Assembly (NCBI RefSeq): GCF_027563465.1
Contig: NZ_JAPFQA010000003.1
Span: 62,001-126,000, forward strand
Origin: Mesorhizobium qingshengii
GTDB taxonomy: Bacteria > Pseudomonadota > Alphaproteobacteria > Rhizobiales > Rhizobiaceae
Reading direction: 5' to 3'
Length of the DNA: 64,000 bases
This document shows, in pieces, positions 37,985 to 46,263 of this stretch (position 1 is the first letter of the stretch; the number at the start of each line of letters is the position of its first letter). The notes below the pieces were generated by a model that saw only the letters and a program-made list of their open reading frames with translations, ran no database searches and was not told the origin of the DNA. The position numbers and the translations under genes were made by a program.

Positions 37985-38725
37985 ATGTTCGATCCCAAGA
38001 AGCTTCTCGACGATCTGCTCGGCTCGCAAATTCCCGGCACCAGCGGCACCGTCCGCGACAAGGCGGGGCAAGCCGTGCAGATGGCCAAGGACAATCCGCT
38101 GGCCGCCGGCGCACTCGCTGCCGTGCTGCTCGGAACGGGTGCCGGTCGCGAGGTCACGGGCGCCGCGGTGAGGCTTGGGGGACTGGCTGCTATCGGTGGC
38201 CTCGCCTACAAGGCGTACCAGAACTACAAGGCCGGCAACGCACCGGCGGAAGCGCCGGCAGCCGGCGAGCCGGAATTGCTGCCGCCTCCCAAGGACACCG
38301 CCTTCCACCCGTCGCAGGCGCCGCAAGGCGAGGACGAATTCACGCTGACCCTGATTCGCGCGATGATCTCGGCCGCGAAGGCAGACGGCCATATCGACGA
38401 TGACGAACGCCAGAAGATCGCCGGCAAGCTGAGCCTCTCGGGGATCGGCACCGATGCCGAAAAATTCCTGATGGCGGAGCTGGAGAGCCCGCTCGATCTC
38501 GACACGCTGGTGGCCGGCGCAAAGACCGATGCGCAGAAGCTCGAACTCTACACCGCGTCGCGCCTTACCGTCGATCCCGACACACGCGCCGAGCGCGGTT
38601 ACCTCGACCTGCTTGCCGGCCGGCTTGGCCTTCCGGACGCGCTGGTCGATCATGTCGAGGCGACGGTTTCGGCGGCCAAGGTGCCGGCAACACAGGCCGG
38701 GACCTCACCCAATCCGCGCTGGTAA
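37985..38725 (+). CDS. DUF533 (YebE-like, TerB-like) inner-membrane protein
   Basis: 246 residues. The N-terminus reads MFDPKKLLDDLLG, then a Gly/Ala-rich hydrophobic patch (LAAGALAAVLLGTGAG, about 38-53) and GLAAIGGLAYKAYQNY, the typical DUF533 membrane or pore-like segment. The C-terminal half (about 115-235) is a helical TerB/DjlA-like domain with RAMISAAKADGHIDDDERQKI. The function is unknown; TerB-like domains are often linked to metal or envelope stress. GGAGG lies 7 bases before the ATG. A CtrA box and a small RNA candidate follow directly downstream. Confidence 0.88.
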   Translation: MFDPKKLLDDLLGSQIPGTSGTVRDKAGQAVQMAKDNPLAAGALAAVLLGTGAGREVTGAAVRLGGLAAIGGLAYKAYQNYKAGNAPAEAPAAGEPELLPPPKDTAFHPSQAPQGEDEFTLTLIRAMISAAKADGHIDDDERQKIAGKLSLSGIGTDAEKFLMAELESPLDLDTLVAGAKTDAQKLELYTASRLTVDPDTRAERGYLDLLAGRLGLPDALVDHVEATVSAAKVPATQAGTSPNPRW

Positions 38726-38755
38726 TCCAAATCGGCACAGGTCGCCTTCCCGGCG

Positions 38756-38771
38756 TTAACCTTTCGTTAAC
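38756..38771 (+). promoter_or_regulatory. CtrA-binding box
   Basis: TTAA (38756-38759), seven bases, TTAAC (38767-38771): a perfect match to the CtrA consensus TTAA-N7-TTAAC of alphaproteobacteria. The weak -10-like hexamer GATTCT at 38785-38790 is suitably placed for a start near 38798. Sequence match only. Confidence 0.7.
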
Positions 38772-38797
38772 TCAGGAAGCGCATGATTCTATGCAGT

Positions 38798-38862
38798 CGG
38801 ACCGGCTTTCCTCCTCCCAAGCCCGGTTCAGATCAGGGCGGTCGCCAATGACCGCCCTTTTT
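38798..38862 (+). ncRNA. Candidate trans-acting small RNA with anti-Shine-Dalgarno loop (alpha-r14/NfeR1-like)
   Basis: Two hairpins in about 65 nt. The first pairs ACCGGCTT (38801-38808) with AAGCCCGGT (38819-38827, one bulged C) and exposes the loop TCCTCCTCCC, complementary to ribosome-binding sites. The second is a rho-independent terminator. There is no open frame. Rhizobial alpha-r14 sRNAs such as NfeR1 expose the same CCUCCUCCC motif in their loops, and this one lies directly behind a perfect CtrA box. The 5' end is uncertain by about 20 bases; a small GCAT/ATGC stem (38781-38794) could belong to it. Confidence 0.68.
38836..38862 (+). terminator. Rho-independent terminator (3' end of the sRNA)
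   Basis: GGGCGGTC (38836-38843), loop GCCAAT, GACCGCCC (38850-38857) and TTTTT. It may also serve the DUF533 gene. Confidence 0.92.
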
Positions 38863-38963
38863 GTCGGGACCCGTTGGCGGTCTCGCTTGCCATCACGCCG
38901 TTATGTGCAAAGCCTCCGCGCCAAATCCTGAAAATCAGGCGAGGAAGCGCGGCACCTTGTTTT

Positions 38964-39004
38964 ATGCGTGTCGTTGTCCCAAAAACGCTGCGCACTTTTA
39001 GGCA
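38964..39004. repeat. Degenerate half of a Mesorhizobium-type palindromic repeat
   Basis: ATGCGTGTCGTTGTCCCAAA followed by CGCTGCGCACTTTTAGG is the left part of the element seen in fuller form at 53935-53976 (CATGTCG...CGACATG). The right arm is lost, and the ribosome site of the SDR gene follows at once. An additional CCTGA/TCAGG hairpin lies at about 38931. Confidence 0.55.
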
Positions 39005-39018
39005 CCAGGAGGACAGCC

Positions 39019-39774
39019 ATGACCGAGCAAAGAACCGCCATCGTCACCGGCGCCGGCACCGGCATCGGCAAGAGCGTCGCCACGGCGCTGCTCGAGGCCG
39101 GCTGGAACACGGTGTTCTGCGGGCGCCGCAAATCCGTGCTGGATGCGGCGATCGTCGAGGCCGGCCCCACGGACGCCAAGGCCTTGGCGGTTGCCTGCGA
39201 CATCAGCAAGGCCGGCGAGGTCGATGATCTGTTCGAGACGGTGGCGGAGGCCTTCGGCCGTGTCGACCTGCTCTTCAACAATGCCGGCATGGGCTACAAA
39301 TCGACGCTGATCGACGAGATCCCGGTCGAGGTGTGGAACGATATCGTCGGCGTCAATCTCACCGGTTCGTTCCTGTGCGCCCGCGCCGCCTTCGGTGCCA
39401 TGCGCAAGCAGCGGCCGATGGGTGGCCGCATCATCAACAATGGCTCGGTTTCGGCCTACGCGCCTCGCCCGGGCTCGGTACCCTATACGGCGACCAAGCA
39501 TGCCATCACCGGGCTGACCAAGACGCTGGCGCTCGACGGCCGGCCCTATGATATCGCCTGCGGCCAGATCGACATCGGCAACGCCCTGACCGACATGGCG
39601 CAGCCGATGACGGTCGGCGTGCCGCAAGCCAACGGCTCCATCGCGGCCGAAGCGGTGATGGACGTCCAGCGCGTCGCCGACGCCGTCGTCCACATGGCCA
39701 GCCTGCCGCTCGACGCCAATGTGCTGTTCATGACGGTGATGGCGACCAAGATGCCGTTCGTCGGCCGTGGGTGA
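39019..39774 (+). CDS. Short-chain dehydrogenase/reductase
   Basis: 251 residues, classical SDR. Cofactor motif TGAGTGIGKSV at 10-20, NNAG at 87-90, and the catalytic Ser143, Tyr156 and Lys160 (YTATK). The Arg36/Arg37 after strand two (CGRRKS) suggest NADP(H). The substrate is unknown. The C-terminal MATKMPFVGRG is a tail shared by a group of rhizobial SDRs. AGGAGG lies just before the ATG at 39019; the frame is open back to 38968 through a repeat. Confidence 0.92.
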   Translation: MTEQRTAIVTGAGTGIGKSVATALLEAGWNTVFCGRRKSVLDAAIVEAGPTDAKALAVACDISKAGEVDDLFETVAEAFGRVDLLFNNAGMGYKSTLIDEIPVEVWNDIVGVNLTGSFLCARAAFGAMRKQRPMGGRIINNGSVSAYAPRPGSVPYTATKHAITGLTKTLALDGRPYDIACGQIDIGNALTDMAQPMTVGVPQANGSIAAEAVMDVQRVADAVVHMASLPLDANVLFMTVMATKMPFVGRG

Positions 39775-39807
39775 GCAGCAGGCCCCGGCTGGGGCTTCGT
39801 CATCGGC

Positions 39808-40182
39808 TCATTTGCCCGCCAGCGGCACTCCGGGTTTGAAGAGCAGAATGGGCCTGATCTCGTAAACGGCGGTCGGATTGACGCGGCGAAGGTCGCGGGC
39901 GATCGCGATGGCGTCGTCTCTCGTGGCGCAGTCGACGACATAGAGGCCGAGCAACTGTTCCTTGGTCTCGGCGAAAGGGCCGTCGATGATCATGCCGTCG
40001 CCCGGGCCGCGCAGGGTGCAGGCATCCTGGGTCGGCCCCAGGCGCGCGGACGGTCCAAGCGTGCCTTCCTCATGAAGCCGGGTGTTGATCTTCAGCAGGT
40101 CGGCCATCAGGGCCGCATCTTCCTGCGGCGTCAGAGCCTTGATCGCATCTTCCACGTGATAGGCAAGGATTGCATAGAACAT
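39808..40182 (-). CDS. YCII-related (DGPF domain) protein
   Basis: A 124-residue dimeric alpha/beta barrel protein of the DGPF group: the signature is GMIIDGPFAETKEQLLGLYVVDC. The N-terminus MFYAILAYHVED is typical. Such proteins are often encoded with ECF sigma factors (SigJ/CRP-type) but no sigma gene is adjacent here. Function unknown. The start may be this ATG or the GTG at 40191. Confidence 0.87.
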   Translation of the reverse strand: MFYAILAYHVEDAIKALTPQEDAALMADLLKINTRLHEEGTLGPSARLGPTQDACTLRGPGDGMIIDGPFAETKEQLLGLYVVDCATRDDAIAIARDLRRVNPTAVYEIRPILLFKPGVPLAGK

Positions 40183-40314
40183 CAGAAGCACCCGATTCGA
40201 TCCTTATCCGGGGACCGTAATCGTTCCGGCGATACGCGCCCAGTCTCGATTGCTCGGCTCCGGACAGTTCATGACAGCCGACCGAAACCTCGTGGGCTCG
40301 CGAGGCGTTGGATA

Positions 40315-41499
40315 TCACTTCGCCAGGAACGCCCCGATCCGCTCCAGCGCACGCAAAATATTCTCCTCGGAATTGGCGTAGGAGAGCCTGACATAGCCTT
40401 CGCCGAGGATGCCGAAATCGGGGCCGCCGATCAGCGCCACGCCGGCATCGTCAAGCAGGGCAGAGGCGAGCTTCTTGGCCTTCCAGCCGGTCTTCGAAAC
40501 ATTGGGGAAGGCGTAGAACGCGCCCTTTGGTGTGATGCAGGAGATGTTGGGCAAGGCATTCAGCCCCTCGACCACGACCTTCCGGCGGCGGTCGAAGGCG
40601 CGCATCATGGTGTCGACATCGTCCTGCGGGCCGTCTATCGCGGCGATGCCGGCCAACTGGCTCGGCGCGTTGACACAGGACCAGCAATTGACCGCCAGCT
40701 TGCGGACCTTGTCGTAGAGATGGGCGCCCTTGTCGCCATTCGGCCAGATCGACCAGCCCATGCGCCAGCCGGTCATCGCCCAGGTCTTCGACCAGCCGTT
40801 AAGCACGATCAGCCGGTCGCGGATCTCGGGGAAGCCAAGCAGCGAGCAGTGCGTCTCGCCGTCATAGGTCATGACGTCGTAGATCTCGTCGGAGAGGATG
40901 GCGACGTCGGGGTGCTTCTCCAGCCCCTTGACCAGCTTCTCGATCTCGGCGCGTGGCGTGACGCCGCCGGTCGGGTTGGCCGGCGAGTTGAGGATCAGGA
41001 GCCTGGTCTTGGACGTGATCAGCGCCAGCGTCTCCTCGGCGGAGAAGGCAAAGCCGTTCTCCTCGCGCATCGGTACCGGGATCGGGGCGGCACCGGTGAA
41101 CTCGATCATCGAGCGGTAGATGGGAAAGCCGGGGTCGGGATAGAGGATCTCGGCGCCCGGCTCGCCGAACATCAGGATCGCGGCGAACATGGTTGGCTTG
41201 CCGCCGGGCAGGATCATCACCGCTTCGGGCGAGACCTCGACGCCGGTGGTGGTCAACGTGCGGCGCACCACCGCCTCGCGCGTCGCCAGCAGGCCGTTGG
41301 CCGGCGTGTAGCCGTGGTGGCCGTCGCGCAGCGCCTTGATGGCGGCCTCGACGATATGCTGCGGCGTCTTGAAGTCCGGCTGGCCTATGCCGAGATTGAC
41401 GATGTCGCGGCCCTGGCTCGCGAGTGCTGTTGCCCGCGCCAGCACGGCAAAGGCGTTTTCCTCGCCGAGACGGTCGAAGGCCGAAATCGTGTGGAGCAT
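40315..41499 (-). CDS. Class I/II pyridoxal-phosphate aminotransferase
   Basis: 394 residues, fold-type I. PLP Lys238 in LNGWSKTWAMTGWRMGW, NPTGGV at 176-180, the Asp of SDEIYDVM at 203-210, and the C-terminal Arg in VRLSYANS that binds the substrate carboxylate. It most resembles the aspartate/alanine-type aminotransferases (subgroup I). Amino donor and acceptor are not known. The start MLHTISAFDRL at 41499 is set by family alignment; the longer frame to 41637 overlaps the divergent GNAT gene region. Confidence 0.92.
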   Translation of the reverse strand: MLHTISAFDRLGEENAFAVLARATALASQGRDIVNLGIGQPDFKTPQHIVEAAIKALRDGHHGYTPANGLLATREAVVRRTLTTTGVEVSPEAVMILPGGKPTMFAAILMFGEPGAEILYPDPGFPIYRSMIEFTGAAPIPVPMREENGFAFSAEETLALITSKTRLLILNSPANPTGGVTPRAEIEKLVKGLEKHPDVAILSDEIYDVMTYDGETHCSLLGFPEIRDRLIVLNGWSKTWAMTGWRMGWSIWPNGDKGAHLYDKVRKLAVNCWSCVNAPSQLAGIAAIDGPQDDVDTMMRAFDRRRKVVVEGLNALPNISCITPKGAFYAFPNVSKTGWKAKKLASALLDDAGVALIGGPDFGILGEGYVRLSYANSEENILRALERIGAFLAK

Positions 41500-41581
41500 T
41501 TTTCCCGTCCGTGTGGTTCTTACTGTTGGCGTGCGTTTTTGTGAGCCTCGGCGGGCAAATGTCAACGGATTGGAGCTTTCG

Positions 41582-42268
41582 GTGTCGGAAAATCTCAAAG
41601 ATTGGCAGCCGCGCCCGCGCCCCGCGCGCAAGACCATCGACGGCCGGTATGTCAGGCTCGAACCGCTGAGCGCCGCAAAGCATGGCGACGGTCTCTATGA
41701 GGCGTCCTCCGTACCCGATGCCGACGGCCGCTTCGCCTGGCTGCCCGACTATCCGCCGGAAACCCGCGCCGCCTTCCAGCCATGGCTGGACAGAGTGGAA
41801 GCCAGTGAAGATCCGCTGTTCTTCACCGTCATCGACAAGGCCAGCGGCAAGGTCGCCGGACGCCAGACGCTGATGCGCATCGATCCGGCCTATGGCGTCA
41901 TCGAGATCGGCAACATCTATTGGGGTCCGCTCATCTCGCGCAAGCCAGCGGCGACGGAAGCGCAGTACCTGTTCATGAAATACATCTTCGACGAGCTCGG
42001 CTATCGCCGCTACGAATGGAAGTGCAACAACCGCAACGAGCCATCGAAGCGGGCAGCGGAACGGTTCGGCTTCAAGTTCGAAGGCATTTTCCGCCAGCAT
42101 CTCATCGTCAAGGGTGAAAACCGCGATACCGCGTGGTATTCGATCATCGACAAGGAGTGGCCGCGCTTGAGCAAAGCCTATGAAGCGTGGCTCGATCCGG
42201 CCAACTTCGATGGTGGCGGCCAACAGAAGCGACGGCTTGAGGATTTTCGCGCGGAGTTCGGCGCGTAA
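41582..42268 (+). CDS. GNAT-family N-acetyltransferase (RimJ/RimL-like)
   Basis: 228 residues. It belongs to the Acetyltransf_3/RimJ-like branch: DGRYVRLEPLSAAKHGD at the start, GVIEIGNIYWGPLISRKPAATEA for the acetyl-CoA region, and RYEWKCNNRNEPSKRAAERFGFKFEG as the hallmark of this group. Substrates may be amines, peptides or ribosomal N-termini. The GTG at 41582 has GGAG 8 bases upstream. The cation exporter starts 13 bases after its stop, so they share an operon. Confidence 0.88.
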   Translation: MSENLKDWQPRPRPARKTIDGRYVRLEPLSAAKHGDGLYEASSVPDADGRFAWLPDYPPETRAAFQPWLDRVEASEDPLFFTVIDKASGKVAGRQTLMRIDPAYGVIEIGNIYWGPLISRKPAATEAQYLFMKYIFDELGYRRYEWKCNNRNEPSKRAAERFGFKFEGIFRQHLIVKGENRDTAWYSIIDKEWPRLSKAYEAWLDPANFDGGGQQKRRLEDFRAEFGA

Positions 42269-42281
42269 CGGGAGTTCGTCA

Positions 42282-43265
42282 TTGGCGCATACCCACGATC
42301 ATAGCGGGCACGATCACACTCGGCATGATCATAGGGCCGGCCATGTGCATGGCTCGACCGACAAGAAACGCGTCCTGATCGCCGCCTGCCTGACCGGCGG
42401 CTTCATGATCGCCGAAGCGCTCGGCGGACTCTTCACCGGGTCGCTGGCGCTGCTGGCCGATGCGGGCCACATGCTTGCCGATTCGATCGCGCTCGGCCTT
42501 GCCTGGTATGCGTTTCATCTTGCGGGGCGCCCGGCGACCGGCCGTCTCACATATGGCTTCGGGCGGGTCAAGACACTGGTGGCCTACACCAACGGCATCG
42601 CCATCTTCGTCATCGCGCTGTGGATCGTCTACGAGGCATGGGGGCGCCTGCAGGCGCCGGTGCCGGTGCTTGGCGGGCCGATGCTGGTGGTGGCGATCCT
42701 CGGCCTCGTGGTGAATATCGGTTGCTTCTTCGTGCTGCATGGCGGCGACCGCGAAAGCCTGAACATGCGCGGCGCCATCCTGCATGTCCTCGGCGACCTG
42801 CTCGGTTCGGCCGCCGCGATCGTTGCCGCGCTGGTCATCCTGGCCACGGGCTGGACGCCGATCGACCCGATCCTGTCGGTCCTGGTCTCGCTGCTGATCC
42901 TGTACACGGCGTGGTCGCTGATGCGCGAAGCCGCGCATGTGCTGCTCGAGGGCGTGCCGCCGACCCTCGACCGGGATCTGATCGCCAGGGACCTGGAAAC
43001 GACGATCCCGGGCGTGCGCGAAGTGCACCACATGCATGTCTGGTCACTCGACGGAACAAGCAACATGGCGACGCTGCATGCCTGCCTTGGCGAGGGCGTC
43101 GATGCCTATCAGGCGGTCAGCGCCGTCAAGAAGCGGCTTGCCAGAGAGCACGGCATCAGCCATGCCACGGTGGAACCGGAGTTCGGCCAGTGCACCGACA
43201 CTGGCGGCGACCACGATCATGATCACGGGCACGACGCGGCGCCGCATCATGGCCATTATCACTAG
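42282..43265 (+). CDS. Cation diffusion facilitator (CDF) metal efflux protein
   Basis: A 327-residue zinc/cobalt/cadmium-proton antiporter, probably of the ZitB/CzcD group. A His-rich N-terminus (HTHDHSGHDHTRHDHRAGHVH) is followed by six membrane segments from about residue 28 to 200 with the metal-site residues H-A-G-H-M-L-A-D-S in segment two and the D of segment five, and a cytoplasmic ferredoxin-like domain (about 210-300). The C-terminal tail is again His-rich. The TTG at 42282 is chosen because GGGAG lies 8 bases upstream; no ATG is near. It follows the GNAT gene. Confidence 0.92.
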   Translation: MAHTHDHSGHDHTRHDHRAGHVHGSTDKKRVLIAACLTGGFMIAEALGGLFTGSLALLADAGHMLADSIALGLAWYAFHLAGRPATGRLTYGFGRVKTLVAYTNGIAIFVIALWIVYEAWGRLQAPVPVLGGPMLVVAILGLVVNIGCFFVLHGGDRESLNMRGAILHVLGDLLGSAAAIVAALVILATGWTPIDPILSVLVSLLILYTAWSLMREAAHVLLEGVPPTLDRDLIARDLETTIPGVREVHHMHVWSLDGTSNMATLHACLGEGVDAYQAVSAVKKRLAREHGISHATVEPEFGQCTDTGGDHDHDHGHDAAPHHGHYH

Positions 43266-43357
43266 GGCCGATCGATTGATACCGATTGGTCCTGTCTCAG
43301 GAGTTCCAAAGCCTTGAAAGCCAGCTCGATGAATGACCGCTGCCCGGGTGCAGCGTG

Positions 43358-43567
43358 ATGGACCGCGACACGCGCAATGCCGCCATCGCGGCGGTGTGGA
43401 TCATGCTTCTGTTCGGCATCGCGGCCTTCTATCTGCCGACCGTGATGCTGGCACTGGGTAGCCTTTCGACCGTGCTGGCCGGTGCGTTTGGCATTGTCTT
43501 CGTGCTGGCGTTTTTCTCGGTGTTCTGGCTGCGGGCCCGCAACCAGCGCAAAAACCAGGGTAAGTAG
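43358..43567 (+). CDS. Small two-helix membrane protein
   Basis: 69 residues with two membrane segments (AVWIMLLFGIAAFYLPTVML and STVLAGAFGIVFVLAFFSVFW) and a basic tail RARNQRKNQGK. It belongs to no family that I recognise. Placement 11 bases before denD and co-orientation support translation; the start may also be the GTG at 43355. The ribosome site is weak. Confidence 0.6.
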   Translation: MDRDTRNAAIAAVWIMLLFGIAAFYLPTVMLALGSLSTVLAGAFGIVFVLAFFSVFWLRARNQRKNQGK

Positions 43568-43578
43568 AGGTCTTTGAC

Positions 43579-44556
43579 ATGCGCATTCTGATCACTGGCG
43601 CCGCGGGAATGGTCGGCCGCAAGCTCATCGCCCGGCTGGCCAAGGACGGCACACTGCGCGGCCGCAAGATCACCGCGCTCGACCTGCACGACATAGTGCC
43701 GCCGCAGGCGCCAATCATGGACGGCGTCAGCGTCACTATTCATACCGGCGATCTCGCCGTGGCGGGTGCCGGCGAAGGCCTGGTCGCGTCGCGCCCCGAT
43801 GTCGTCTTTCATCTCGCCGGCATCGTGTCCGGCGAGGCGGAAGCCAATTTCGAACTCGGCTACCGCGTCAATCTCGACGGCACACGGGCGCTGTTCGATG
43901 CCATCCGCCTGGCCGGCTTTGCGCCACGCGTCGTCTTCACCTCGTCGATCGCGGTGTTCGGCGCGCCGTTCCCGGATGTCATTTCCGATGACTTCCATCC
44001 GACGCCGCTGACCTCCTATGGAACGCAGAAGCAGATGAGCGAGGCGCTGCTCGCCGACTATTCCAGGCGCGGTTTCTTCGATGGCATCGGCATCCGGCTG
44101 CCGACCATCTGCGTGCGGCCCGGCAAGCCGAACAAGGCGGCTTCGGGGTTCTTCTCCGGCATCATCCGCGAGCCGTTGAGCGGTCAGGAGGCGATCCTGC
44201 CGGTGCCGCGTTCGGTCGTGCATACCCACGCCAGCCCGCGTTCGGCGGTGAATTTCCTGATCCATGCGGCGGAGATCGACGGCGCCGCCGTCGGGCCGCG
44301 CCGCAACCTCACCATGCCCGGCGTCGCCGTCAGCGTCGGCGAACAGATCGAGGCGCTGGAGCGGGTTGCCGGCGCCCAGGCGGTGAAACTGATCCGCGAG
44401 GAACCGGACGAAACGATCTGGGCCATCGTCAAGGGCTGGCCGACACGATTCGAGGCGCGGCGGTCACGGGAACTCGGCTTCAGCGCCGAACAGAGCTTCG
44501 ACGAAATCATCCGCGCCCATATCGAGGATGAGCTGGGCGGTAAGGACAGCGTCTGA
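43579..44556 (+). CDS. denD: D-erythronate dehydrogenase (NAD-dependent epimerase/dehydratase family)
   Basis: 325 residues. The N-terminal Rossmann motif ITGAAGMVGRKL is at 5-16, the Ser/Tyr/Lys triad is represented by TSSIAVFG and TSYGTQKQ, and the insert RPGKPNKAASGFFSGIIREPL matches DenD-type proteins, which oxidise D-erythronate at C2 in four-carbon sugar acid use. The usual partner genes (a kinase and an isomerase) are not adjacent, so the exact substrate needs proof. Spacing to the small membrane gene is 11 bases. Confidence 0.88.
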   Translation: MRILITGAAGMVGRKLIARLAKDGTLRGRKITALDLHDIVPPQAPIMDGVSVTIHTGDLAVAGAGEGLVASRPDVVFHLAGIVSGEAEANFELGYRVNLDGTRALFDAIRLAGFAPRVVFTSSIAVFGAPFPDVISDDFHPTPLTSYGTQKQMSEALLADYSRRGFFDGIGIRLPTICVRPGKPNKAASGFFSGIIREPLSGQEAILPVPRSVVHTHASPRSAVNFLIHAAEIDGAAVGPRRNLTMPGVAVSVGEQIEALERVAGAQAVKLIREEPDETIWAIVKGWPTRFEARRSRELGFSAEQSFDEIIRAHIEDELGGKDSV

Positions 44557-44571
44557 AATCTGCTGTTGCCG

Positions 44572-44925
44572 CTACTCTTTCGGATGGGAATTTTCTTGTT
44601 CGCCCCACCGCGCGAAGAATCTCGTCTTTGCTTCCACGTAAAGCAAAGCCAGCAATAACCCTATTCCGACAAGAACGCTGTGGGTAAGGGCTACTGCGAC
44701 AAGAGCCAGTGCAAAACTGCTTCCTACAATGATCCCTATGAGGAAGGAATGTCTGGTCCCTTTTCCGGCCCAAATTATCGCTATTGACGTTGCGACCCAA
44801 GCCAAGAAAATAAAAGTGGGCATTCCCCAGTCAGATAGCCAAAACGGGCGGAATACCACTCCTGCAATGATGGCGGGGATGCCGAGCGCCATACGCAACA
44901 AAAACGTCCTGAAGTCTTTGTTCAT
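44572..44925 (-). CDS. Small membrane protein of unknown family, low GC
   Basis: 117 residues (to 128 with an upstream ATG at 44958), with three or four hydrophobic segments: LLRMALGIPAIIAGVVF, TFIFLAWVATSIAIIW, FLIGIIVGSSFALALVAVAL and VLVGIGLLLALLYV. The C-terminus is charged (RFFARWGEQENSHPKE). The base composition is markedly lower in GC than its neighbours: a hand count of 44641-44820 gives 48%, against 68% for a 60-base line in the adjacent denD. This suggests recent acquisition. It is convergent with denD. Function unknown. Confidence 0.65.
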   Translation of the reverse strand: MNKDFRTFLLRMALGIPAIIAGVVFRPFWLSDWGMPTFIFLAWVATSIAIIWAGKGTRHSFLIGIIVGSSFALALVAVALTHSVLVGIGLLLALLYVEAKTRFFARWGEQENSHPKE

Positions 44926-45072
44926 CGCGAGATACCCGCACGAGCCTGACACGCTCACACGAAAGACGGCAACTCGTTAAAATAGCCTCTTCGCCATTCG
45001 GGGAAATAGCAAGTCGAAGAGCCTGAGGGAAATCAGGAGCTAAATCTTAGAGCCTCAGACACTTGACGCTAC

Positions 45073-46263
45073 TTAGGCGCCGGCCAAGCTCGCCGACAGC
45101 AGCAGCAATCCGAACAGGAAGACGAAGGCGGCGCCGCCGATCTCGACGATCGAATGGATGCGGTTGCCCATGCGGCCGTCTCCGGCGAAATACACCGCCC
45201 AGTTCTTGGCGGTCACGGCAAGTGTTGCCAGCGCCGAGACGGTGATGGCGGTGCCCAGCGACATTGCCAGCACCGACAGCAGGCCGCCGAGCCAGAGCCC
45301 GTTGAGCAGGGCAAAGCTCAGCACGATCAGCGCGCCGGAGCAGGGGCGGATGCCGACCGCCGCCACCGCCGACCATGCCGTGCGCCAGTCGAAGCGGTCG
45401 CCCGACAGCAGCGCCGGATCTGGCGCATGCGAATGGCCGCAGGTGTCGCAGACCTCGCCCGGGGCGTGATCGTGATGAACATGATCATGCGCGGCATGAC
45501 CATGATCGTGCGCACCGTGGTCATGATGATCGTGCGAAGGGTCAGGCGCATGATCGTGCTCGTCATGAACGTGCAGGGCGTGCGAATGAGCATGCGCCGA
45601 ATGGCCGTGAGCGGCATGCGAATGACCGGCGTGCGAGTGGCCGCCATGGGAATGACCGGCGTGGGCCGCCGACAGGCTGTAGGCGGGCCCTCTGCTAAAC
45701 AGGCGCAGGACGGAGGGGCCAAGCTTGCGCCACAGCAGCCAGGCGCCGAAGAGGGTGACGAAAACAAAGCTCATGATCTCCATGAACCAGGCCGCGTCGG
45801 TCATCGAGACGGCGGTGCCGCGCAGGACGAAATAGGCGACCGCCATCACCACGACCGCGGTCAGGCCCTGCAGCAGGGCCGAGACGAAGGACAACAGGAT
45901 GCCGCGCCGCAGCGCCACTTCATTGGCCACCATGTAGGACGAGATCACCGCCTTGCCGTGACCGGGACCGGCGGCATGGAAAATGCCGTAGGCGAAGGAC
46001 AGGCCGATGAGCAGCCAAAGCTTGCTGCCATCCTGGCGCATCGCCTTCATCGCCGTCGCCAGCGCGCGATAGAATTCCTGCTGCCGCAGATTGATCCACA
46101 TCAGGATGTGGGCGAACGGGCCGGTGGTGGGCGCCATGCCGTCATTGACGCCGATGCCGAGCGAACTCTGGGCATGGGCGACGTTGGCGAAGTGCATCAT
46201 GGCGAAGGTGATGGCCAACAGGCCGAATGCCAATCGCAGGGACGGTTTCGTCACCGGCTTCAT
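45073..46263 (-). CDS. Nickel/cobalt (RcnA-like) transporter with large His-rich loop
   Basis: A 396-residue membrane protein of the NiCoT/RcnA type. The signal-like first segment (RLAFGLLAITFAMMHFANVAHA) is followed by segments carrying GIFHAAGPGHGKAVISSYM, the metal-site signature. Between segments, about residues 195-275, there is a His-rich loop with more than 25 His in about 80 residues (HAGHSHGGHSHAGHSHAAHG), then SGALIVL and the last segments. It probably moves Ni, Co or Zn out of the cell or between compartments. It overlaps the DUF1007 gene by four bases (ATGA), so the two are co-translated. Confidence 0.88.
   Translation of the reverse strand: MKPVTKPSLRLAFGLLAITFAMMHFANVAHAQSSLGIGVNDGMAPTTGPFAHILMWINLRQQEFYRALATAMKAMRQDGSKLWLLIGLSFAYGIFHAAGPGHGKAVISSYMVANEVALRRGILLSFVSALLQGLTAVVVMAVAYFVLRGTAVSMTDAAWFMEIMSFVFVTLFGAWLLWRKLGPSVLRLFSRGPAYSLSAAHAGHSHGGHSHAGHSHAAHGHSAHAHSHALHVHDEHDHAPDPSHDHHDHGAHDHGHAAHDHVHHDHAPGEVCDTCGHSHAPDPALLSGDRFDWRTAWSAVAAVGIRPCSGALIVLSFALLNGLWLGGLLSVLAMSLGTAITVSALATLAVTAKNWAVYFAGDGRMGNRIHSIVEIGGAAFVFLFGLLLLSASLAGA

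Noticed and set aside
38781..38794. GCAT-gattct-ATGC mini-hairpin as the 5' end of the sRNA
   Set aside because: Only 4 bp and it overlaps the likely -10 box; left as a possibility.
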